DNA from: an uncultured Eubacteriales bacterium | GTDB taxonomy: Bacteria; Bacillota; Clostridia; Christensenellales; Aristaeellaceae | Reading direction: 5' to 3' | Assembly (NCBI GenBank): GCA_902782795.1 | Contig: CACZOT010000384.1 | Span: 1 to 7,988, forward strand | DNA length: 7,988 nt | Shown here: positions 1-5,609 of the stretch, piece after piece | Layout of the letters: every line of letters starts with the position of its first letter | How positions within the stretch are numbered: position 1 is the stretch's first letter | The notes under the pieces: model-generated | Databases searched by the model: none | What the model was told of the DNA's origin: nothing | What the model saw: the letters and a program-made list of their open reading frames with translations, nothing else | Program-made: the position numbers and the translations under genes

Positions 1-93
1 CTGGCCGCGCGCCGCGCCGCGGATTTTTCTCCCGAGGCCATCGCCGACGAGTGGCTCGCCATCGTCCGATCGCTCGCGGGAAAAGAGGGTTGA
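1..93 (+). CDS. C-terminal end of a probable glycosyltransferase (partial)
   Basis: Frame 1 is open from the left edge to a TGA at 91-93, giving 30 residues; the gene begins outside the window. The tail has an alanine/arginine-rich stretch (AARRAADFSPEAIADEWLAI), then a short hydrophobic-basic end. The pattern of a small-residue helix, then 'FSPEAIADEW', then a final 'hydrophobic x x hydrophobic' helix is typical of the last helix of GT-B-fold (family 4/1) glycosyltransferases, which folds back over the protein. The next gene starts 3 bases after the stop, so the two are almost certainly cotranscribed and probably translationally coupled. The neighbouring ATP-grasp and family 2 glycosyltransferase genes fit this reading. 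Thirty residues are too few to settle the family, so the product name is an inference. Confidence 0.55.
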   Translation: MAARRAADFSPEAIADEWLAIVRSLAGKEG

Positions 94-96
94 TGA

Positions 97-1020
97 ATGA
101 AAGCCTTTCTCAAGCGCTTCCCGCTGACATACACGTTCCTCTATTGGTACGATTACGCCCGCCGCGCCTGCAATACCGTCTTCCGGCCGGAGGCGTCCAC
201 GCGGGAGGAATTCCTGAAAAAATGCGGCTACGAGCCCGATCTGAAAGCGCCGAAGACGTATAACGAGAAGCTCCAGTGGCTTCGTCTGTACTGGCGCGAT
301 CCACTGGCTGAAAAATGCGCGGACAAGGTCGCGGCGCGGGAATACGTAGCCGGGAAGGGGTTCTCCGACAGGCTCGTCCCGCAGATGCGCGTGTTCGATC
401 GCGCTCGGGACGTGGACGCCGCCTGGGACAGCCTGCCCGAGCGCTTCGTCCTTAAGGGTGCGCATGGGTCCGGCATGAACGTGCTCTGCGCGGACAAATC
501 GAAGCTGGACCGCAAGCGGACCGTCGCCCTGTGCCGCCGCTGGCAGCGCACCAATTACTGGCTGGATGGAGGAGAATGGGTCTATCGGAACGTGCCGCGG
601 CGCATCGTGCTGGAGAAGTACATCGAAACGGACGACGGCCTTCCGCCCCGGGATTACAAGATCTACTGCTTCCACGGCGAGCCTAGATCCGTCATGGTGG
701 CCACCGGCCGCAACGAAGGGCGGCTGTGCATGGACTATTTCACCCCCGAATGGGAGCATATGCCCTTCAAGAGGCACAACCCCAACAGCCCGCACACGCC
801 GGAAAAGCCGCCGCTCCTCCAGGAGATGCTCGCCATGGCGCGGGTGCTCTCGGCGCCCTTCCCGGCCGTGCGCGTGGATCTGTACTGCGAAAAGAACAAG
901 ATCTGGTTCGGGGAGATGACCTTCTTCCCGGCCAAGGGCATGCACGCCTTCGAGCCCTTCGAGTACGATCTCCTGTTCGGCTCCTGGCTCGATATGGATC
1001 GCGTGCCGGGCTACCGTTAA
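97..1020 (+). CDS. TupA-like ATP-grasp ligase, cell-surface glycan modification
   Basis: This 307-residue protein resembles the TupA-like ATP-grasp family, named for the teichuronopeptide biosynthesis protein TupA. Members are thought to join an amino acid or peptide to a carboxylated sugar of a surface polymer using ATP; many are annotated only as glycosyltransferases. Visible motifs are a conserved N-terminal segment NEKLQWLRLYWRDPL (56-70), the nucleotide-loop-like FVLKGAHGSG (117-126), VLEKYI (171-176), DYKIYCFHGEP (186-196), and the C-terminal metal-site region with RVDLY (259-263) and WFGEMTFFPAKG (270-281). D260 and E273 are the likely Mg ligands. The first 30 residues are rich in aromatic and basic residues and could touch the membrane, but there is no clear signal peptide. 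The start at 97 is preceded by an AGAGGG at 84-89. An out-of-frame ATG at 93-95 is ignored. Length is normal for the family. Family assignment is firm; the substrate is unknown. Confidence 0.85.
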   Translation: MKAFLKRFPLTYTFLYWYDYARRACNTVFRPEASTREEFLKKCGYEPDLKAPKTYNEKLQWLRLYWRDPLAEKCADKVAAREYVAGKGFSDRLVPQMRVFDRARDVDAAWDSLPERFVLKGAHGSGMNVLCADKSKLDRKRTVALCRRWQRTNYWLDGGEWVYRNVPRRIVLEKYIETDDGLPPRDYKIYCFHGEPRSVMVATGRNEGRLCMDYFTPEWEHMPFKRHNPNSPHTPEKPPLLQEMLAMARVLSAPFPAVRVDLYCEKNKIWFGEMTFFPAKGMHAFEPFEYDLLFGSWLDMDRVPGYR

Positions 1021-1025
1021 GACCT

Positions 1026-1032
1026 GGAGGGG
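1026..1032 (+). promoter_or_regulatory. Ribosome binding site fixing the start of the family 2 glycosyltransferase
   Basis: GGAGGGG lies 8 bases before the ATG at 1041, just after the TAA (1018-1020) of the ATP-grasp gene. The glycosyltransferase reading frame stays open back to an ATG at 726, inside the previous gene. This site, and the fact that the family's first strand (SVIIPYYN) begins four residues after the ATG at 1041, settle the start. Confidence 0.85.
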
Positions 1033-1040
1033 AAGAAAAG

Positions 1041-2066
1041 ATGCCGCTTTTGAGCGTGATCATCCCGTATTACAACGGCAGGGAATACATCTCCCAGTGC
1101 GTAGAGAGTCTGCGGGTCATCAGCGTTCCCAAGGAGATCCTCGTCGTGGACGATGGCTCCGAGGAGAGCCAGGCGTCCTACTGCCGCGAACTGTTCGCGA
1201 AAGACGCGGATGTCCGCGTGCTGCGCAAAAAGAACGGCGGCGTGATAGACGCCCGTAATTTCGGCATCGAAAACGCCCAGGGAGAGTATCTCCTCTTTGT
1301 CGATCAGGATGATACCGCCGTCGCGGAGACGGTCAGCGCCGCGGTCACGCGGGCGAAAGACCTTGGCGCGCCGATGGTCGTCTGGTCGACCGAGCACCTG
1401 TACGCGGGCGGCAGGACCGCCCCCTGCGATACCGTGAAGGCGGCCGGGCTGGTGGACCGCTCCGGGATCGTCGAAGATCTGATCCCCTTCATGCTGCACG
1501 AAAAGGAGAGCCGCTATGTTTCTCATCTCGGCCACATCTGGGCATGCGCGGTGCGTCGGGACACGGTATTGCGCCACAAGATCGTCTTTCGCAGCTTTCA
1601 CAGCTTCGAGGACGATTTCCTGTTCGTGTATGATCTGTTCAACGTGATCGACAGCGTCCTGTGCGTGCGGGAGGTCGGCTATTATTGGTATGAGAACGCC
1701 GTCTCCACCTCACGGCAGCACAAGCGCATCGCGGATTATCTGGACAACGTGGAGCGGCTGGAGCTGTATCTGTACAGCCGCTACCGCGAGCTCGTTCCGG
1801 AGGAGCGGGCGATCGCGTTTTTGCACCACGCCAAGCAGCGCATCCTGGTACACGCTGTCAAGCACGCCGTCTCCAGCACGCCCAAGTGCAGGGGAGACCT
1901 CGAGAAAATCCGTTCGAAGCGCAGCCAGAGCGATTATCGCGAGGCGATGCGCGATACGAGAGCCGTGATGAACACAAAGATGGAATACTATCTTCTCAGC
2001 TGCATCCGGCGCGGATTCGTCACCTGGGCCTACCTGTGCTATTTCCTGTACCGCAAGCTCAAATAA
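1041..2066 (+). CDS. Family 2 glycosyltransferase (GT-A fold)
   Basis: This 341-residue enzyme is expected to transfer a sugar from a nucleotide-sugar donor to a growing surface glycan on the cytoplasmic face of the membrane. Family 2 signatures appear in order: SVIIPYYNG (5-13), the first strand of the nucleotide-binding fold; VVDDGS (35-40), the uridine-binding aspartates; NGGVIDARNFGI (65-76); FVDQDD (86-91), carrying the metal-binding DxD (D88, D90); and FEDDF with E190-D191-D192, near the expected catalytic base. The C-terminal third is helical and basic and ends in an aromatic-rich segment followed by RKLK, which may anchor the protein peripherally to the membrane; no true transmembrane helix is evident. 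The gene starts 20 bases after the ATP-grasp gene and ends in tandem stops (TAATAA, 2064-2069). The donor and acceptor sugars cannot be read from sequence. Confidence 0.92.
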   Translation: MPLLSVIIPYYNGREYISQCVESLRVISVPKEILVVDDGSEESQASYCRELFAKDADVRVLRKKNGGVIDARNFGIENAQGEYLLFVDQDDTAVAETVSAAVTRAKDLGAPMVVWSTEHLYAGGRTAPCDTVKAAGLVDRSGIVEDLIPFMLHEKESRYVSHLGHIWACAVRRDTVLRHKIVFRSFHSFEDDFLFVYDLFNVIDSVLCVREVGYYWYENAVSTSRQHKRIADYLDNVERLELYLYSRYRELVPEERAIAFLHHAKQRILVHAVKHAVSSTPKCRGDLEKIRSKRSQSDYREAMRDTRAVMNTKMEYYLLSCIRRGFVTWAYLCYFLYRKLK

Positions 2067-2092
2067 TAAGGTATCCACCAGAAAACCAAAAA

Positions 2093-2099
2093 GGGAGGG
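2093..2099 (+). promoter_or_regulatory. Ribosome binding site of the sulfatase gene
   Basis: GGGAGGG ends 6 bases before the ATG at 2106. It sits in the 39-base gap after the glycosyltransferase (2067-2105), the longest gap within the plus-strand gene set. The rest of the gap is A-rich and shows neither a hairpin followed by T residues nor a convincing promoter, so readthrough from upstream is expected. Confidence 0.8.
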
Positions 2100-2105
2100 C
2101 TTCTC

Positions 2106-3581
2106 ATGCGCATCCTTTTCCTGGACCTGGACACGCTCCGTCCCGATCATCTCTCCTGCTACGGTTACCCGCGCTCCACCTCGCCGAATATCGACTCCGT
2201 GGCCGCGGAGGGCGTGCGCTTCACGGGGTATCATTGCTCGGACGCGCCCTGCCTGCCCTCGCGTGCCGCCCTTTTCAGCGGGCGGTTCGGCATCCACAAC
2301 GGCGCCGTCGGCCACGGCGACACCGCGGGAGATATGCGCGTCGACGGTCCAGGCCGCGGCTTCCAGGATTATATAGCCCGCAACGGCCTCGTCGGCACGC
2401 TGCGCAAAGCCGGCTTCCGCACCGCGACCGTCAGCCCCTTCGGCGAGCGGCACGGCAGCTGGTGGTTCTACGCGGGCTTTAACGAGATCGTCAATACCGG
2501 CAAGTGCGGCAACGAAACGGCGGGGGAGATCGAGCCCGCCGTAATGGATTGGCTCTCCCGCAACGCCAAGGAGGACAATTGGTTCCTCCACGTCAATTTC
2601 TGGGATCCGCACACGCCGTACCGCTCGCCCGCCGAGTTCGGCGATCCCTTCGCCGACGAGCCCTATCCGGATTGGCTCACGGACGAGATCGTCGCCCAGC
2701 ATCGCTCGGAGCCGCATCCCCACGGCGCGCGGGAGATCGACATGTTCGACAACCGCATCAGCCCCGCCTTCCCGCGCATGCCCGGAGAAACCTTCAACGC
2801 CGCAGACGCGCGCCGCATGTTCGACGGCTATGATTGCGGCATCCGTTATATGGACGGGAAGATCGGCCGCATCCTCCAGCTCCTCAAGGACGAGGGCGTA
2901 TACGAAGATACCGCCGTCATCATTACCAGCGACCACGGCGAGAACCTGGGAGAGCTCGGCCTCTACGCCGAACACGCCACCGCCGACGAGATCACCTGCC
3001 GCGTGCCCATGATCATCCGCTGGCCCGGCCTCACGCCCAGGGGGCACGTTGACAACGGCTTCCACTACCAGATCGACCTACTGCCCACCCTCGCGGACCT
3101 GTTCCGCCTGCCGGAACACAAATGGTGGGACGGCCAGAGCTATCTCGCTGCTCTGCAGGGAGGCGAGGCCTCCCGCGAGAAGCTGGTCATCAGCCAGTGC
3201 GCCCACGTCTGCCAGCGCAGCGCCCGCTTTGGAAATTGGCTCTACATGCGCACAATCCACGACGGCTTCCACCTCACCTGGCCGCGAGAGATGCTCTTCG
3301 ATCTCGCCGCCGATCCACATGAGGTGCACAATCTCGCGGCCGAGCGTCCGGATCTCTGCGCGCAGGGCGCGAAGATCATTCTCGATTGGCAGGAAGAACA
3401 GATGGCATCCTCGCCCTCGGATGTCGATCCCCTCTGGACCGTCATGCGCGAGGGCGGTCCGTACCATGCCCGGGGCAGCGGAGAGATCTACGCCAACTAC
3501 CTGCGCGAGACAGAGCGCGCCGAATGGGCCGATGAGCTGCGCCGCCGCCATCCCGAGGAATTCCGCGGCAGGGAGGGCTGA
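2106..3581 (+). CDS. Type I sulfatase (formylglycine-dependent), apparently cytoplasmic
   Basis: This 491-residue protein of the alkaline phosphatase/sulfatase superfamily should hydrolyse a sulfate ester from a sugar or related substrate. The sulfatase signature CLPSR is at 49-53 within a CSDAPCLPSRAALFSGR context; C49 is the residue that would be oxidised to formylglycine by a maturase not present in this window. Other landmarks are the N-terminal LDTLRPDHLSCYGY (8-21) with metal ligand D9, NID (28-30), WDPHTPY (166-172) with a likely active-site histidine H169, and TSDHGE with D276-H277-G278, the second half of the metal site, followed by the typical VPMIIRWPG segment. The usual Asp-Asp near the N terminus reads Asp-Thr (D9-T10). 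The protein begins directly with the first core strand (MRILFLDLD), so there is no signal peptide. The C terminus is charged and helical. A phosphodiesterase or phosphonate monoester hydrolase of the same superfamily is an alternative. The gene ends 3 bases before the next. Confidence 0.9.
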   Translation: MRILFLDLDTLRPDHLSCYGYPRSTSPNIDSVAAEGVRFTGYHCSDAPCLPSRAALFSGRFGIHNGAVGHGDTAGDMRVDGPGRGFQDYIARNGLVGTLRKAGFRTATVSPFGERHGSWWFYAGFNEIVNTGKCGNETAGEIEPAVMDWLSRNAKEDNWFLHVNFWDPHTPYRSPAEFGDPFADEPYPDWLTDEIVAQHRSEPHPHGAREIDMFDNRISPAFPRMPGETFNAADARRMFDGYDCGIRYMDGKIGRILQLLKDEGVYEDTAVIITSDHGENLGELGLYAEHATADEITCRVPMIIRWPGLTPRGHVDNGFHYQIDLLPTLADLFRLPEHKWWDGQSYLAALQGGEASREKLVISQCAHVCQRSARFGNWLYMRTIHDGFHLTWPREMLFDLAADPHEVHNLAAERPDLCAQGAKIILDWQEEQMASSPSDVDPLWTVMREGGPYHARGSGEIYANYLRETERAEWADELRRRHPEEFRGREG

Positions 3582-3584
3582 AAA

Positions 3585-4676
3585 ATGGCAAAACAGATTC
3601 GCGTCGCCATCCTCGGGCAGGGGCGCTCCGGGCGGAATATCCATGGGGCGCATCTGCGCACGGACGACCGCTTCCGCGTCGCCGCCGTGGTCGACCCCAT
3701 CGCTGAGCGCCGCGAGCGAGCCATGCGCGAATACGGCCTTGCCAAGCAGGACGTGTACGCCTCTCCGGAAGGCCTTTGGGGCAGGACCGATATCGATCTT
3801 GTCGTCAACTCCACGCCCAGCCCGCTTCATCAGCCCCTGGCGATCGAGCTCATGCGACACGGCTTCAACGTCCTCCAGGAGAAGCCCATCGCCGCCACCA
3901 AGGCGCAGGTCGGGGAATTGGAGCGCGTCATCTCTGAAACGGGCCGCACCTATCTCATTTTCCTGCAGAGCCGCTACGCGCCGCAGTTCGTGAAGGTGCG
4001 CGAGGTCGCGGAAAGCGGCGTGCTTGGTCGGCTGGTCGAGGTGAAGATCACCTCTTCCGGGTTCGGCCGCCGCTGGGATTGGCAGACCCTGCAGGAGAAC
4101 GTCGCCGGGAGCCTCTATAACACCGGCCCGCACCCCGTGGGCCAAGCCCTGGAATTCCTCGACGATTACGACCACATGCCCGAAGTCTGGTGCCACATGG
4201 ACCGCGCCAACACCTTCGGCGACGCGGAGGATTTCGTCAAGCTCCTCCTGCGCGCTCCGGGACGGCCCCTGGTCGATCTGGAGATCTCCTGCTGCGACGC
4301 CTATCCCGCCTACACCTTCGCGATCCAGGGCGAGCGCGGCACTCTCACGGCCAACGCCGAGGAAATCCGCTGGAAGTACTTCAAGCCGGAGGAAGCGCCC
4401 GCACAGCGCCTCATCCGCGAGCCTCTGCGCGACGAAAACGGCCTGCCTGTTTACTGCAGGGAGAAGCTCGTCTGGTACGAAGAAGTCTGTCCGATGACGA
4501 ACATCGTCGACAACGTCTTCTCCGACGCCACGCGCCGACTCTACGACGACGTCTACGCGAAGCTCGTATTCGGCAAGGAACCCAACGTCACCATCCGCCA
4601 GGTGAAGCAGCAGATCGCCGTCATGGAGGAGGCGCATCGTCAGAACCCGCTCTCCAGATTGGGGGAAGAGGCATGA
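3585..4676 (+). CDS. Gfo/Idh/MocA-family NAD(P)-dependent oxidoreductase
   Basis: This 363-residue enzyme belongs to the family that oxidises or reduces hydroxyl/keto groups of sugars, inositols and nucleotide sugars. The N-terminal Rossmann domain (about 1-125) has VAILGQGRSG (7-16), giving the dinucleotide-binding GxGxxG with G11, G13 and G16; VVDP (35-38) at the end of strand 2; NSTPSPLH (75-82); and the hallmark EKP (99-101), in which K100 is the expected catalytic lysine. The C-terminal alpha/beta domain contains RYAPQF, the GVLGRLVEVK strand, and NTGPHPVGQALEF from N179, with H183 in the place of the usual catalytic histidine. Length is normal. The ribosome binding site (GGGAGGG, 3571-3577) lies inside the last codons of the sulfatase gene, and the next gene overlaps this stop, so all three should be made together. 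The likely substrate is the sugar handled by the sulfatase, or an NDP-sugar for the upstream glycan; sequence alone cannot tell which. Confidence 0.9.
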   Translation: MAKQIRVAILGQGRSGRNIHGAHLRTDDRFRVAAVVDPIAERRERAMREYGLAKQDVYASPEGLWGRTDIDLVVNSTPSPLHQPLAIELMRHGFNVLQEKPIAATKAQVGELERVISETGRTYLIFLQSRYAPQFVKVREVAESGVLGRLVEVKITSSGFGRRWDWQTLQENVAGSLYNTGPHPVGQALEFLDDYDHMPEVWCHMDRANTFGDAEDFVKLLLRAPGRPLVDLEISCCDAYPAYTFAIQGERGTLTANAEEIRWKYFKPEEAPAQRLIREPLRDENGLPVYCREKLVWYEEVCPMTNIVDNVFSDATRRLYDDVYAKLVFGKEPNVTIRQVKQQIAVMEEAHRQNPLSRLGEEA

Positions 4677-5527
4677 TCCGCATTGGCATTTTCGGTTCTG
4701 AGAACAGCCACGCGCTCGCGTTTTCGCGCATCTTCAACGGAGACGATCCCCGCTACGAAGACCTACGCGTGATCGCGATCGGCGGTGAGGAAGACGAGGC
4801 CAGCGAGCGCGTCCGGAGCGAATGCGGCGTGGAATTTCTCGCGAAAGCGCCGGAGGACATGCTCGGACATGTGGACGCGGTGATGATCACCTCCCGCGAC
4901 GGCGCTCTTCACGCACGCTACGCGCGCCCCTTCGTCGAACGCGGCCTGCCCGTCTTCGTGGATAAGCCCTTCACGCGCTCCGTTGCTGAGGCGGAGGCGC
5001 TCTGCACCCTGGCGGAGAAGAGCGGCGCTCGCTTGATGGGAGGTTCATCCGTCAAGCTGGTGGAGGATGTGGCGGCGCTCGCTGCCTTCGCGCGCGATCC
5101 TGCCAACGGCCGCAGCATCGGCGGGGCCTGCTGGGCTCCTGTCAGCATGCACAACGCCTACGGGGATTTCTGGTTCTACGCCTCGCATCTGGCGGAGATG
5201 TGCCTGCGCGTTTTCGGCGCTCCAGAGGCGGCGCAGACCTTTCGCTCGGGCGACGACCTGACGGTCATCGCTCGCTATGCCGGTTTCGACGTCACCATGC
5301 ACTATACGGAAGGCGCGTACAACTACGGCGCGACCGTGCTCATGGGCAAAGCCGCCATGACCAGGCCCGTGGATATTTCCGCATGCTACGGTCTTGAGGC
5401 CGCGCAGTTCGCGCAAATGGCCCGCGGCGGTGCTATGCCCGAATCCTTCCAGGAACTTGTCTTGCCGGTGCGCTTTTTGGACGCCATCGTGCGGTCCCTG
5501 GAAAGCGGGCGCATGGAAAAGGTTTGA
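4673..5527 (+). CDS. Short, divergent Gfo/Idh/MocA-like oxidoreductase
   Basis: This 284-residue protein starts at the ATG overlapping the previous stop (ATGA, 4673-4676), with a purine-rich GGGGGAAGAGG just upstream. The frame is open further upstream, but only as a shadow of the previous gene. The N-terminal strand is IRIGIFGSENSHAL (2-15), an atypical cofactor loop carrying 'SENSHA' instead of GxGxxG. The hallmark lysine motif is present as VDKPF (96-100, K98), and FWFYASHLAEM (166-176) supplies a histidine (H172) where the family's catalytic histidine is expected. It is about 50-80 residues shorter than typical family members, including its neighbour, mostly through a compact C-terminal domain. 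The adjacent pair could form a hetero-oligomer or catalyse successive or opposite redox steps on one sugar. That is inference from the overlap and shared family. The substrate is unknown. Confidence 0.85.
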   Translation: MIRIGIFGSENSHALAFSRIFNGDDPRYEDLRVIAIGGEEDEASERVRSECGVEFLAKAPEDMLGHVDAVMITSRDGALHARYARPFVERGLPVFVDKPFTRSVAEAEALCTLAEKSGARLMGGSSVKLVEDVAALAAFARDPANGRSIGGACWAPVSMHNAYGDFWFYASHLAEMCLRVFGAPEAAQTFRSGDDLTVIARYAGFDVTMHYTEGAYNYGATVLMGKAAMTRPVDISACYGLEAAQFAQMARGGAMPESFQELVLPVRFLDAIVRSLESGRMEKV

Positions 5528-5543
5528 AGCGCCGCAAATCTCG

Positions 5544-5591
5544 AAAAAAGCTTCCGGATCCCAAACGCGGGGTCCGGAAGCCTTTGTTTTT
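5544..5591 (+). terminator. Rho-independent terminator, probably bidirectional
   Basis: An inverted repeat pairs GCTTCCGGATCCC (5550-5562) with GGGTCCGGAAGC (5570-5581), leaving one unpaired T and a 7-base loop. It is followed by CTTTGTTTTT on the plus strand and preceded by AAAAAA at 5544-5549, which reads as TTTTTT on the minus strand. It lies 16 bases after the second oxidoreductase gene and about 18 bases beyond the trkH stop, between convergent genes, so it can end transcripts from both sides. Confidence 0.88.
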
Positions 5592-5609
5592 CTGCGATAC
5601 TAGAGGCGC

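Noticed and set aside
726..1040. Upstream extension of the glycosyltransferase reading frame to an ATG at 726
   Set aside because: It overlaps the conserved C-terminal part of the ATP-grasp gene in another frame, has alanine/proline/arginine-rich shadow composition, and a strong ribosome binding site precedes the ATG at 1041.
2067..2105. Possible promoter or terminator in the gap between the glycosyltransferase and the sulfatase
   Set aside because: The 39 bases contain only an A-rich stretch and a ribosome binding site; no -35/-10 pair or hairpin could be supported.
1710..3065. 451-codon open frame on the minus strand opposite the glycosyltransferase and sulfatase
   Set aside because: It lies opposite two clearly conserved genes and shows no recognisable domain; long antisense frames are expected in GC-rich DNA with strong codon bias.
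3049..3993. 314-codon plus-strand frame crossing the sulfatase/oxidoreductase junction
   Set aside because: Serine/arginine/alanine-rich low-complexity translation typical of a shadow frame, overlapping two conserved genes.
3078..4637. 519-codon open frame on the minus strand opposite the sulfatase end and first oxidoreductase
   Set aside because: Despite its length, it mirrors the codon bias of the conserved plus-strand genes, has no family motifs and no convincing ribosome binding site.
4190..4672. Upstream extension of the second oxidoreductase frame
   Set aside because: It is an arginine/proline-rich shadow of the first oxidoreductase; the real Rossmann strand begins right at the ATG at 4673.
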